Source: E44-bin32 sp034430595 (GTDB lineage: Bacteria; Chloroflexota; Anaerolineae; Anaerolineales; E44-bin32). From it: DNA of 64,000 nucleotides. The translations under genes were made by a program, and so were the position numbers. The notes under the pieces are model-generated. The model saw only the letters and a program-made list of their open reading frames with translations. It made no database searches and was not told where the DNA came from. Position 1 is the stretch's first letter. Each line of letters opens with the position of its first letter. Location of the stretch: positions 62,001 through 126,000 of the forward strand of contig DAOUEL010000027.1 in NCBI GenBank assembly GCA_034430595.1. The letters are read 5' to 3'. Positions 8,857 to 16,682 of this stretch are shown here, one piece after another.

Positions 8857-9846
8857 ATGTCCGCACGCAGGCCTCGTATACCTCCAGCACTCGTCCTGTT
8901 CTTCCTGGCGCCAGCTATTGGTGAGCTTCTATCGGGATCCTCTCCCCCGCTCGAATTCTTTAGAGCCTTTCCGCTGCTCTTGCTGGCTGCCTTGTACGGT
9001 GGCGGGGCGCTGCTGGCGCGCGAGCTGGCGCTGCGCTGGGGTAAGCGCTGGCCGACCATCCTGACCCTTGGCCTGGCATACGGCATTCTCGAGGAAGGCT
9101 TGATGGTGAAATCATTCTTTGATCCGGCCTGGATGGATCTGGGCTTGCTGGGTGTCTATGGGCGCTGGGCCGGCGTAAATTGGGTCTGGGCCTGGATGCT
9201 CACGCTATACCATGCCGTGGTCAGCATCGCACTGCCGATTCTGTTAGTCGAGTTGCTTTATCCCGAACACAGAGATGAACACTGGCTCGGGCGACGTGGG
9301 ATGACCATCGTCGCGACCTTGCTGGGAGCCGATGTGATCTTCGGCTGCACATTGCTGACAACTTATCGCCCACCCCTTGCGCCCTATGCGGCGGCGTTGC
9401 TGACGAGCGTGCTTTTAGTGCTCCTGGCCCGCAGACTTCCAATACGCTGGGCACCCCTGGCTGAAAGCCCACGCTGGGGATCGTTCAGGCTTGGTCTGGC
9501 CGGCTTCGTGGGGATTGCTTCGCTCTTCTTCGCGGGCTGGGCGCTGCCCGCACTCAAGTTCCCGGCCGGGCTGACAATTACCTTCATGACCGCGGCGGCG
9601 TTTGGCACCTGGCGCGTGATACGTTGGGCGAGCGGGGAAGGCGCCTGGGATGACCGTGGCCGCCTGGCTCTGGCGGCTGGCGGGCTGAGCTTTTTCATCC
9701 TGCTGGCCTTTCTCGCCGAGGGCGACACCTCCCGAGTCGATAACCCGGCCGGCATGAGCCTGGTTGGATTGGCGGCCGGCGCCGGGCTGCTCCTGATTTA
9801 CCTGTGGGTACGCCGTCGGACGGAACTGAAGACCACTCCCGATTGA
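8857..9846 (+). CDS. Polytopic membrane protein of unknown function
   Basis: 329 residues, very hydrophobic, with about nine predicted membrane helices from residue ~10 to ~320 and short charged loops (e.g. YPEHRDEHWLGRRG). A conserved-looking acidic pair sits in GLAYGILEEGLMVKSFF near residue 80, reminiscent of the EE motif of membrane CPBP-like proteins, but I cannot confirm that family. AGGAGA before ATG 8857 decides the start; the open frame begins 21 bases earlier. It stands alone between the aminotransferase and a small regulator, each more than 90 bases away. Confidence 0.7.
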   Translation: MSARRPRIPPALVLFFLAPAIGELLSGSSPPLEFFRAFPLLLLAALYGGGALLARELALRWGKRWPTILTLGLAYGILEEGLMVKSFFDPAWMDLGLLGVYGRWAGVNWVWAWMLTLYHAVVSIALPILLVELLYPEHRDEHWLGRRGMTIVATLLGADVIFGCTLLTTYRPPLAPYAAALLTSVLLVLLARRLPIRWAPLAESPRWGSFRLGLAGFVGIASLFFAGWALPALKFPAGLTITFMTAAAFGTWRVIRWASGEGAWDDRGRLALAAGGLSFFILLAFLAEGDTSRVDNPAGMSLVGLAAGAGLLLIYLWVRRRTELKTTPD

Positions 9847-9887
9847 TCAATCCACCAATTTGCGCTCTCCTGGCTGCCGATTTCGAT

Positions 9888-9917
9888 TTGACAAGAACAG
9901 GACAGATGAGGTATCTA
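9888..9917 (+). promoter_or_regulatory. Candidate sigma-70 promoter for the 9984 regulator
   Basis: A perfect TTGACA (9888-9893) is followed after 18 bases by TATCTA (9912-9917). It lies about 65 bases before the regulator start. The -10 match is only fair. Confidence 0.4.
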
Positions 9918-9983
9918 TCATGAAAGCTATTCCACGTTCGTCGTGGTTCGGCCATCCATTCTTGAATCGAAACTGGAGGAACG

Positions 9984-10274
9984 TTGTCGCCCAAGTCACC
10001 CTGGACGTTCGTCACGAACCATGGAGCGGTGCTGTCGATTCTAAGCCATGAGGGGATAATCACCGCGGACGAAATCGCCGCACGCCTGAGGATCACGGTT
10101 CGCACGGTGCGCCGCATCATCAGTGAACTGGAGACAGAGGGTTATCTTGAGATCGAGAAGATTGGGCGCCGCAACAGCTACCAGGTCAATCGCCATCGCC
10201 CTTTGCGGCGTGAGGATCAGCGTGAGGTGGCGATCGAAGATCTGCTTGAAATCCTCAAGCACGCCGAGCACTGA
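9984..10274 (+). CDS. Small winged-helix transcriptional regulator
   Basis: 96-residue DNA-binding protein. Residues ~14-70 form a winged helix: SILSHEGIITADEIAARL, then the recognition helix TVRTVRRIISELETEGY, then the wing KIGRRNSYQVN. This is the HTH_24/MarR-like layout of small Chloroflexota regulators. The start is TTG at 9984 after GGAGGA with a short spacer. It is paralogous, at roughly half identity, to the minus-strand gene at 10376-10675, which faces it tail to tail. No ligand or phosphoacceptor domain is present; the targets are unknown, but the palindromic promoter at 12.4 kb is a candidate. Confidence 0.75.
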   Translation: MSPKSPWTFVTNHGAVLSILSHEGIITADEIAARLRITVRTVRRIISELETEGYLEIEKIGRRNSYQVNRHRPLRREDQREVAIEDLLEILKHAEH

Positions 10275-10375
10275 ACCGATCCTCACCTGAGCCGACTTCG
10301 ATGGCGGCCAGGCCTGATAGTGCCGGTTTGGGGCAGCCGGTCACTCCCACCGCTTTCTTTCCTGAATCGAGATAT

Positions 10376-10675
10376 CTAGCGCTTAGCGCTGCCCGGTAAT
10401 CGAAGCACCTTCAACAGCTCGCCGACCGTAGCACCGTATTGGTCGGACCGACGCAGGGAGAGATCAAAATTAATCCGATAGATGTTCCTTCGTCCCACCC
10501 GTTGACGCTCAATATAGCCATCGGTTTCGAGGTCCGTCAGGATACGGCGCACACTGCGTTCCGTAATGCCCAGGGCAGCCGCGAGCGCGCGTGCCGTCAG
10601 GTCTCCCTCCCGGTCGAGTAATACCAGCACTGCACCGTGGTTGCTGATAAATCCTCAAGTTGGCCGGCCGTGCAT
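10376..10675 (-). pseudogene. Paralogous winged-helix regulator with in-frame TGA at codon 7
   Basis: Starting at ATG 10675, which has an excellent AGGAGG upstream, the frame reads MHGRPT, TGA, GFISNHGAV and then an intact winged helix to 10376. The plus-strand paralog starts MSPKSPWTFVTNHGAV, so TGA sits exactly where the paralog has Trp (TGG): one G-to-A change. The helix TERSVRRILTDLETDGY and wing RVGRRNIYRIN are intact. The remaining frame could restart only at GTG 10630, which has no Shine-Dalgarno. Options are a recent nonsense mutation, a sequencing error, or a shorter protein from GTG. General TGA recoding is excluded because other genes here end in TGA. Confidence 0.65.
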
Positions 10676-10734
10676 GGATGCCCTCCTCATCTCCATGATG
10701 CCGTTCTTGCATCAGGAGACATTCAGGGTTGAAA

Positions 10735-10760
10735 GCCTGCCGGGCTAGAGCCCGGCAGGC
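10735..10760 (-). terminator. Intrinsic terminator after the NBR1-Ig protein gene
   Basis: GCCTGCCGGG pairs with CCCGGCAGGC around CTAGAG. Read on the minus strand it follows the 10784 stop codon and is trailed by TTTC. Confidence 0.65.
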
Positions 10761-10783
10761 CTCCGGTGTCCCTTCAATAAGGA

Positions 10784-12331
10784 TTAGCGGTAAATCGATG
10801 GCACCAGCCAGATCGCCGAATCCTGGTCGAAGACATCCTTGGCGCGGACGGCCAGGATGAATTTGACCTCTTTCCCGGCCAGCGGGCTGAGATCGAGATC
10901 GATCTTGGTGAACTTGCCGTCGTACGACTCATCCCAACGGCCGAGCGTCTTCACCTCACCCTCACCGATTTGATATTCCAATTTGAACTGCAGGTCGCAT
11001 TCGGGAGAATCGTTGTTGCAGGACACTACCGCCCGGAAGCGGTCGCCGGTTTTCACCTTGAAGGACGGGTATGTGCCAGAGATGCGGCCGCCATTCACCC
11101 CCTCCGGAATGACCCAGATTGCGGGTTCGTTCTCCTGCCGCCCCTCTTCCAGGACCGGATTGTTCTGCTGCTGAACGAAGCCATCGACTGAGTAATCGGC
11201 CGTGGGACATGTCAGCTCGGCGCTCGTGCTGACCCAGGCTGCATCGCACAGGTGATCGACGAAGCTGTAGGCAATGGTCTTCGGCCTCACCACCTTGATC
11301 GAGACCCAGAAAGGTTCATCCGCCCCGGGTCCCATTCCGAAAATCAATCCCGAAGCATTCCGTAACCCCCAATAGTCGGTGTACTTGCCGATGAGTGTCG
11401 GTGCTCGGATCTCGATTGCGACGTCGACTGTCGCTCCCGGTTTAACATTCTTCCCTAACGGTACAACCTTTGCGGCGTAGAACCTGTCTCCGCTGATGAA
11501 TACTAGGTCGTAACCGGTCGTCCAGGTGCAGGTACCGATATTCTTCAGCCGCCACGTCTTGATAGCCTTCTCGTCCGGTGAGAGATTCGTTTCATCTGGT
11601 ATCGAAACGTCCTTGACAAACTCGACCCAGTCGCACGGGATCGGGGGCGCGGTCGGGGTGGGTGTGCTGGTCGGGGTAGGGGTCATTGTCACAGTCGGCG
11701 AAGCGGTTGGAGTAAAGGTCGGCGTTGGGGGTAGCGGCAGGAACTGGTAGTCCCAGCCGAAGTTGATATCACCCACCTGCTCAGAGGCCAAAATTGTCAC
11801 CGTGCTCATGGCCGGAGCACCTACTGCCGGGTAAGTCCAACTCCCCGGGAGCAGCAGCGGTGCATTTCGGGCATCGCCGGGGTCGATAGAAACACAGTAC
11901 GTGCCGGGGTTCAATTTCTCGAACACAAAGCGTCCATCCCCAGCCGTCGTCTGCTCGGCCAGGCCGCTGGCCGGGCAAGCGCCTCCCCCGAGACGAACAA
12001 AGACACCGCCGATGCCGGGCTCACCGGGTTCAAGAATGCCGTTGGCGATGAAACCCGACTCGCCTCCCGGAACACAACCGTCCGGCGTACCTATTGGAGT
12101 TGGCTGGCCCGGCAAGCCCGAAGCGCACAGGTCATGCCAAACCAAACCCGAAATGCTTCCACCAGCTTGATCCGGCGGGAGTATGGCCGGCGTGGGCGAG
12201 ACCTGGGATCCACTTGAAGCGCTGCCTCCCATTAAATCGAGCCCAACGATGGCTACGACCAAGGCGCCCGTCGCTAATACAGCCAGCGCCGCCAATCCGA
12301 GAAAGATATAGACCCAGCGAGTGCTGTTCAC
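10784..12331 (-). CDS. Membrane-anchored envelope protein with SdrD-B-like and NBR1-Ig-like domains
   Basis: 515 residues. An N-terminal membrane helix (residues ~6-30, WVYIFLGLAALAVLATG) points the rest outside. Next comes an SdrD-B/CnaB-like domain (~60-190, SISGLVWHDLC through GEPGIGGVFVRL and GDGRFVFEKLNPGTYCVS), a Thr/Pro linker (~200-235), then an NBR1-Ig-like domain (~235-345) recognised by KTWRLKNIGTCTWTTGYDLVF. The last ~170 residues, with four Cys, form an unassigned beta-rich domain. GTG 12331 is chosen because AGGAGG sits six bases before it; the frame itself extends to 12379. It is probably cell-surface binding or structural. A strong promoter with an overlapping palindrome controls it. 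Confidence 0.8.
   Translation of the reverse strand: MNSTRWVYIFLGLAALAVLATGALVVAIVGLDLMGGSASSGSQVSPTPAILPPDQAGGSISGLVWHDLCASGLPGQPTPIGTPDGCVPGGESGFIANGILEPGEPGIGGVFVRLGGGACPASGLAEQTTAGDGRFVFEKLNPGTYCVSIDPGDARNAPLLLPGSWTYPAVGAPAMSTVTILASEQVGDINFGWDYQFLPLPPTPTFTPTASPTVTMTPTPTSTPTPTAPPIPCDWVEFVKDVSIPDETNLSPDEKAIKTWRLKNIGTCTWTTGYDLVFISGDRFYAAKVVPLGKNVKPGATVDVAIEIRAPTLIGKYTDYWGLRNASGLIFGMGPGADEPFWVSIKVVRPKTIAYSFVDHLCDAAWVSTSAELTCPTADYSVDGFVQQQNNPVLEEGRQENEPAIWVIPEGVNGGRISGTYPSFKVKTGDRFRAVVSCNNDSPECDLQFKLEYQIGEGEVKTLGRWDESYDGKFTKIDLDLSPLAGKEVKFILAVRAKDVFDQDSAIWLVPSIYR
11645..11735 (-). repeat. Thr/Pro-coding linker repeat
   Basis: Low-complexity ACN-CCN codon run inside the NBR1-Ig protein gene, coding for TPT-type linker residues. 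Similar linkers occur at 49.3-49.6 kb and 52.6-52.85 kb. Confidence 0.6.
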
Positions 12332-12398
12332 AGCCTTCCCTCCTGAGCTCGCAAGCTCCATGGAGCAAGACGAGCTCAAATTATTGGTGATTTTTATT

Positions 12399-12418
12399 AC
12401 ATGATATTAATATCATGT
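12399..12418. promoter_or_regulatory. 20-bp perfect palindrome, candidate operator
   Basis: ACATGATATT followed by AATATCATGT is an uninterrupted perfect palindrome. It begins three bases downstream of the TATAAT box of the minus-strand promoter at 12421-12448, so it covers the expected transcription start. A bound dimeric regulator would block initiation. Its AT-rich make-up contrasts with the GC-rich surroundings. Confidence 0.65.
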
Positions 12419-12420
12419 AT

Positions 12421-12448
12421 ATTATAAAACGGATTCCGGGTTTGGCAA
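12421..12448 (-). promoter_or_regulatory. Sigma-70 promoter of the NBR1-Ig protein gene
   Basis: On the minus strand TTGCCA (12448-12443) and TATAAT (12426-12421) are 16 bases apart, five of six and six of six matches to consensus. The start codon lies about 90 bases downstream. Confidence 0.7.
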
Positions 12449-12476
12449 TCCCCTCTGGTCCCTGGTAAGACGCAAA

Positions 12477-12502
12477 TCAGCCCGGGCTTGTTCCCGGGCT
12501 GA
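12477..12502 (-). terminator. Hairpin at the 3' end of the aminomutase operon
   Basis: TCAGCCCGGG (12477-12486) and CCCGGGCTGA (12493-12502) form a perfect 10-base stem with a six-base loop, 36 bases after the aminomutase stop. On the minus strand only ATTTGCGTCTT follows, so the U-tract is weak. Confidence 0.6.
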
Positions 12503-12538
12503 TGAGTTTGGAAGAGGATCGCTTCGAAATGTGATTGC

Positions 12539-13945
12539 TTAGCTTCTGGCTCCCTTTTTCGATCGCGTTGGTCGATGCCCGTTGCCATTCGAACCAGGTT
12601 TGAGCGACGCGACCTCCTGAAGCAGGCGTTCGGGCGCTGGGACGATCTGGTCGGTAGAAGCCGGGAGTTGTCCGGTCGGAGCATCGCTCCGGGAATGCAG
12701 CTCATCGAAGCCTTCGGGCTTTATCGCCCGTGCTGTGCCCTCAAGCAGGCCGGAGATGCCGGTCTGTCCGCCTTGAGATTTTCGCGCCTGGCAAGCCGGG
12801 CAGCTGGAAGCATCGTGGGCCTGGTATGTTGTCGGCTCTTCGTAGCTGGCGATGTACCCTTCATAGTTCCGCAGCACGACCCGGTGATCAGACTCGCTCA
12901 GCAGGTAGTTCGGCATGAGCGGGATCTTCCCACCGCCGCCTGGAGCGTCGACCACATACGTCGGCACCGCGTAGCCCGAAGTATGGCCACGCAGCCCCTC
13001 GATGATCTCAATTCCCTTCGCAACCGGTGTACGGAAGTGCCCCGCTCCGGCCACCAGGTCACATTGATAGAGATAGTATGGGCGCACCCGTATTCGCACT
13101 AAATCCTGCACCAGCTTGCGCTGAATCTCGACGCAGTCGTTCACCCCGGCCAGGAGCACAGATTGGTTCCCAAGTGGGATACCGGCCCTTGTCAGGCGGT
13201 CGGTTGCCTGGGCCAGTTCGGCTGTAATTTCATTCGAGTGGTTGACGTGGATGTTCATCCAGAGCGGATGATAGCGCGCCAGCATCTCCGTTAGCTGCTC
13301 GTCGACCCGCATCGGAAGGAAAACCGGCACCCGGCTTCCAATCCTGATGATCTCGATGTGCTCGATCTCGCGCAGCTGGCGCAGCAGGTCCTCAAGCAGG
13401 GCTGGCGGTAGGGTGAGTGGGTCCCCGCCCGAGAGCAGGACATCGCGTACCTGGGGCGTACGTCGCAGGTAGTCGAGCTGCTGTTCGTAATCGATACGCG
13501 AGAATTGCTGGTGCGGATCTCCAACGATGCGCGAACGGGTGCAGTAGCGGCAGTAGGACGCGCACTGCGTCGTGACAAGCATCAGCACCCGGTCCGGGTA
13601 ACGGTGCACCAGACCTGGCACCGGTGAGTGCTCATCCTCGGCCAGCGAGTCAACCAGCATGCCGTCAAACGGCGCCAGTTCGGCGTCGGTCGGGATCACC
13701 TGGCGCCGAATCGGGTCGGCCGGATCATCAGGATCGATGAGCGAGATGAAATACGGCGTGATGTCCACCCGGAAAAGATGGGTAGCAGAAAGCGCCCGCC
13801 GTTCGCTCTCGCTGAGCGGGATCACCTGTTCGATTTCATCGACGCTGTTCAAACGATGGCTCAACTGCCAGCGCCAGCTGGACCACTGTTCATCCGGAAC
13901 TGATTCAAACTGCGGTGCACGGCGCGACGGGAATCCTTTGCGCAT
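12539..13945 (-). CDS. kamA: Lysine 2,3-aminomutase (KamA family radical SAM)
   Basis: 468-residue radical-SAM, PLP-dependent enzyme that converts L-lysine to beta-lysine. Visible: the [4Fe-4S]/SAM motif CASYCRYC near residue 125, LLSGGDPL, and the PLP lysine in APGGGGK. The two Asp that in clostridial lysine aminomutase bind the substrate side-chain amine are both kept (Asp of QCDL and Asp just before APGGGGK), which argues for lysine rather than glutamate. The C-terminal ~90 residues include CPAC and a low-complexity basic tail. GGGGAG before ATG 13945 decides the start; ATG 13984 directly after the upstream stop is the alternative. Third gene of the operon starting at 15481. Confidence 0.88.
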   Translation of the reverse strand: MRKGFPSRRAPQFESVPDEQWSSWRWQLSHRLNSVDEIEQVIPLSESERRALSATHLFRVDITPYFISLIDPDDPADPIRRQVIPTDAELAPFDGMLVDSLAEDEHSPVPGLVHRYPDRVLMLVTTQCASYCRYCTRSRIVGDPHQQFSRIDYEQQLDYLRRTPQVRDVLLSGGDPLTLPPALLEDLLRQLREIEHIEIIRIGSRVPVFLPMRVDEQLTEMLARYHPLWMNIHVNHSNEITAELAQATDRLTRAGIPLGNQSVLLAGVNDCVEIQRKLVQDLVRIRVRPYYLYQCDLVAGAGHFRTPVAKGIEIIEGLRGHTSGYAVPTYVVDAPGGGGKIPLMPNYLLSESDHRVVLRNYEGYIASYEEPTTYQAHDASSCPACQARKSQGGQTGISGLLEGTARAIKPEGFDELHSRSDAPTGQLPASTDQIVPAPERLLQEVASLKPGSNGNGHRPTRSKKGARS

Positions 13946-13984
13946 CGTGCGCTCCCCTTTGGCTTTTATCATCTTACTCACCAT

Positions 13985-15211
13985 CTACTGATTTCTGCGC
14001 AGCGCGGTGCGCAGGACAGGTGCTGTTTCCATCTGGGTTACGTCCCTGACGCGTTCACGCAGCGCGATCAGAGGACGGGCTTCCTGGATACGCGAGGCTT
14101 GTTTGAATGGAAGCTGGAAGCGTTCCGCACCCAGGTAGAGAATCTCGCTGATCAGGACGTCATAGTTCATCCCTTCGGTCGCGGCCATGATGCAAAGGTC
14201 GCTTACCTTCGGGTTGAGACCCGGCAGCGTATTGATCTCGAGCAGATAGGGTTCGCCCTTCGCATCGAGTCGCAGGTCGACGCGCGATACGTCCAGCGCT
14301 CCGACCGCCTCGGCTGCACGAAGGGTCAGATCGATCAGCTTACGTGCCAGCGAGCGTGAGATGTTGGCCGGGCACAGGTATTCCGGCGCACCCAGCTCAC
14401 CGATATCCAGCGATTTCGCGGCGTTGCTGTAGATCCCGGGGCTGACGCTCTTACTGCTGTCAAGCTCAAGGATTGGAAAGACGTGGTAGCCCTGAGAATT
14501 GTACAGCCAGGGGCGGCGGCGGTTGCGGGGTGAGCCGGCGTTGCCGATGAAACCGACCGTGAACTCACGCCCGTGGAGGTACTCTTCAGCCAGTACAGGC
14601 TGGTGGTAGGTTTTAAGCAGCCAGTTCACACGCTGGCGCAGCTGGCGTTCGTTGTGAATAATCGCCGAGCTGTCGATGCCCATGCCGGTCCCTTCACGCG
14701 CCGGTTTTACAAATAACGGGTAGCGGAAGTCATTTCGAACGGGCTCTTTGCCGCTGCGGAACTCCTGGAAGGCGGGCGTAGGCAGGCCGTGGCTGGCCCA
14801 GATTCTTTTCGTCTGGGTTTTGTCCAACGAGATTGCATTCGTCAATACGCGTGAGGCGGTATAGGGGATTCCAAGCAATTCACATAGAGCTGGGGCTTGC
14901 GCCTCACGTGAATCGCCCTGAATGCCTTCGGCGATGTTGAAACAGATGTGCGGGCGCAGGTTCGTGAGGCTCTCCGCCAGCGAGTGATCACCGATGCAGA
15001 CATGCACCCAGTGACCGTCGAGTTCGAGCGCATTGGCGATCGCTTCGACCGTCTCTTTGCGATCGAACTCAGCGCCGGCGTCGGGAGGTTCTTCGAGTTC
15101 GTGTTCAAATTCGTCTTTCAGGTTCACAAGCACCGCCACACGCCAGGGCGCATGACGGTGCCCGGCTGCAGGAGGTTTACGATGTGATACTGTGTTCTCA
15201 AAGTAATGCAT
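13985..15211 (-). CDS. D-Ala-D-Ala-ligase-like ATP-grasp enzyme
   Basis: 408 residues. The N-terminal domain resembles Ddl (HICFNIAEGIQGDSREA, LLGIPYTAS, LDKTQTKRIW). The central ATP-grasp has PLFVKPAREGTGMGID and EYLHGREFTV, and the C-terminal metal site is RVDLRLDAKGEPYLLEINT with NTLPGLNP. ATP-grasp ligases join a carboxylate to an amine through an acyl phosphate. Real Ddl proteins are ~310-360 residues; this one has an extra ~60-residue basic tail (FKQASRIQEARPLIALRER). Its place between a LysW-like protein and lysine aminomutase suggests an amino-acid ligase acting on lysine or beta-lysine rather than a cell-wall ligase. AGGAGA precedes ATG 15211. It lies 48 bases after the LysW-like stop. 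Confidence 0.8.
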   Translation of the reverse strand: MHYFENTVSHRKPPAAGHRHAPWRVAVLVNLKDEFEHELEEPPDAGAEFDRKETVEAIANALELDGHWVHVCIGDHSLAESLTNLRPHICFNIAEGIQGDSREAQAPALCELLGIPYTASRVLTNAISLDKTQTKRIWASHGLPTPAFQEFRSGKEPVRNDFRYPLFVKPAREGTGMGIDSSAIIHNERQLRQRVNWLLKTYHQPVLAEEYLHGREFTVGFIGNAGSPRNRRRPWLYNSQGYHVFPILELDSSKSVSPGIYSNAAKSLDIGELGAPEYLCPANISRSLARKLIDLTLRAAEAVGALDVSRVDLRLDAKGEPYLLEINTLPGLNPKVSDLCIMAATEGMNYDVLISEILYLGAERFQLPFKQASRIQEARPLIALRERVRDVTQMETAPVLRTALRRNQ

Positions 15212-15259
15212 GATCTTGGTCTCCTCTTTCTGGAGCTTTCACCCCAGGATTTTTCCTTG

Positions 15260-15481
15260 CTACTGCCGCACCCGGGTGGCATCGAGTGGATGGCTCCCGG
15301 GTTCCTCTCCCCAGCGCTGGTTTGGAAGTGGTTCTACGAATGCCCAATCCAGCTCAACTGGCGAGGTGCTGATAACAACCAGCTGCGCACCACAACGCGC
15401 ACAGCAAAGTCGTTGATCCATGACGGCCGAAGCGCCGACGGGAATATCCGCGTCGCATTCGGGACAGGTTCCGATCACCAT
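15260..15481 (-). CDS. LysW-like zinc-ribbon amino-group carrier homolog
   Basis: 73-residue protein very like LysW/ArgW, the small carrier whose C-terminal Glu holds amino-acid intermediates in lysine and arginine biosynthesis. It keeps the N-terminus GTCPEC, the second zinc pair CARCGAQL and the strand VELDWA; Cys6, 9, 27 and 30 should bind zinc. The carrier motif EDWGE at the very C-terminus of LysW appears here as RWGEE at residues 56-60, followed by 13 more residues, so the end is not free unless it is trimmed. AAGGAGA before ATG 15481 supports the start. It heads a probable operon with the ATP-grasp enzyme and lysine aminomutase. Confidence 0.75.
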   Translation of the reverse strand: MVIGTCPECDADIPVGASAVMDQRLCCARCGAQLVVISTSPVELDWAFVEPLPNQRWGEEPGSHPLDATRVRQ

Positions 15482-15669
15482 AGATAATCTCCTTCTGGCG
15501 TAGGCTATTCAAGACACCCACGGGCACAGATCAAACCAGTGTGTAGGGTAATCCCAGCTGAATCATTTCTCGTGCAGGTAGTGTGGCAAGGATGTATAAA
15601 ACAAGCCTGCGGACGACTAAATGTGTGCCATCCGGGTTTTGGGGACGTAAGTCCTGTATTTTAACAGGA

Positions 15670-16356
15670 TCAGGTGTCGTCTGAGTTGAAACGATAGCCG
15701 ACGCCGGAGAGTGTTTCGAGGAAGATTGGTTTTTCTGGATCGGGTTCAATCTTATGCCGCAGCCGGCTGACAAGCCCACGCACCAGGTCACGGTTGCCCT
15801 CCCCGCTGTAGCCCCAAACGCGTTCAACGATCACTTCGCTTGGCAACACCTGACCGCGATTCGTCATCAGCACATAAAGCAGCCGGAACTCAAGTTGTGT
15901 CAACCGCTGCGATGGTTTGCCCTGCACCTCGACCTGGCGGCTGGAAGGATCAAGCGAGATGAGACCAAGATCCAGGCTGGGCAGTACGAAACCCGGAACT
16001 GCATTCGAGCGCCGCAAGATTACCGAGCACTGAGCCGCGACCACCAGCGGAGAGGCCGGCCGGTTGATAACCACATCGGCACCCATATTTAGAACCTTGC
16101 AGGTATCAGCTTCTGACATGGGTTCGGCCATCAACACCAGCGGCACCTGGGTGATCGCCCGCACCTCGCCGATAACCTGCACCGGATCGGCATCTGCCGC
16201 GAGCGCCACCAGCATCACATCAGCTGCGTGGTCCGTCCAATTTGAAAGGACCCTGCGGTACTCAGCGCTGGCCGCGACCGCCAGCCCTGCCTTGCGCAGA
16301 GTGTAAACAAGCAAATCTCGTTCATCCGGGTCGGGCGAAATGACAATCGCCTGCAT
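15670..16356 (-). CDS. OmpR-type response regulator with degenerate receiver
   Basis: 228 residues: a receiver-like domain (1-115) and a winged-helix OmpR/PhoB DNA-binding domain (~130-225, QLEFRLLYVLMTNRGQVL, then VSRLRHKIEPDP and GVGYRF). The receiver lacks the key residues: the phosphoacceptor Asp is replaced by Ala51 in DVMLVAL, the conserved Thr position reads LVLMAE, and the conserved Lys is Arg in VINRPAS. It is therefore unlikely to be phosphorylated in the standard way and may respond to a ligand, a partner or its own level. It is transcribed towards the LysW-like operon, 188 bases ahead, with no kinase beside it. Start ATG 16356. Confidence 0.85.
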   Translation of the reverse strand: MQAIVISPDPDERDLLVYTLRKAGLAVAASAEYRRVLSNWTDHAADVMLVALAADADPVQVIGEVRAITQVPLVLMAEPMSEADTCKVLNMGADVVINRPASPLVVAAQCSVILRRSNAVPGFVLPSLDLGLISLDPSSRQVEVQGKPSQRLTQLEFRLLYVLMTNRGQVLPSEVIVERVWGYSGEGNRDLVRGLVSRLRHKIEPDPEKPIFLETLSGVGYRFNSDDT

Positions 16357-16682
16357 TGCACAAAACTCCCTGGCTGCGTCCGGTTGTCAAGCAATACGTC
16401 CAGCCTGGTTCGTCACGAAGGCTCAGGAGTAAATTGTACACCGATCACATTTTTCGGTGTGGAGACTTCGAGCCCTTCCGGGGCTAATTACCAGCCTCGA
16501 CGCTCGCCAACTGTAGCTTATGATTCGAGGTCCTGCGACCTGCCTCACGCCGCAATCCCGAATCCGGCCTGCCCCGCAGGTACGGCTTCCCCTGGCGGGT
16601 ATTTCCAGACCATAATAACCGGGCGGGGTGCAGCCGGACGAAAAACGTCCGTTATTTAGCACCTGGCGAAAGGGGAAAACGA
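16357..16682. other. Intergenic region between divergent regulator and ABC exporter genes
   Basis: About 325 bases without a convincing gene. It must hold the promoters of both flanking genes. The only clear structure is a short hairpin, CGGACG (16635-16640) with CGTCCG (16646-16651) followed by TTATTT, just before the exporter Shine-Dalgarno. That could attenuate transcription into the exporter genes. I recognise no known riboswitch. Confidence 0.5.

Noticed and set aside
10655..10657. TGA recoded as tryptophan
   Set aside because: Several well-defined genes in the window end at TGA, such as the Usp/AI-2E ATGA overlap and the response regulator stop, so TGA is a normal stop here.
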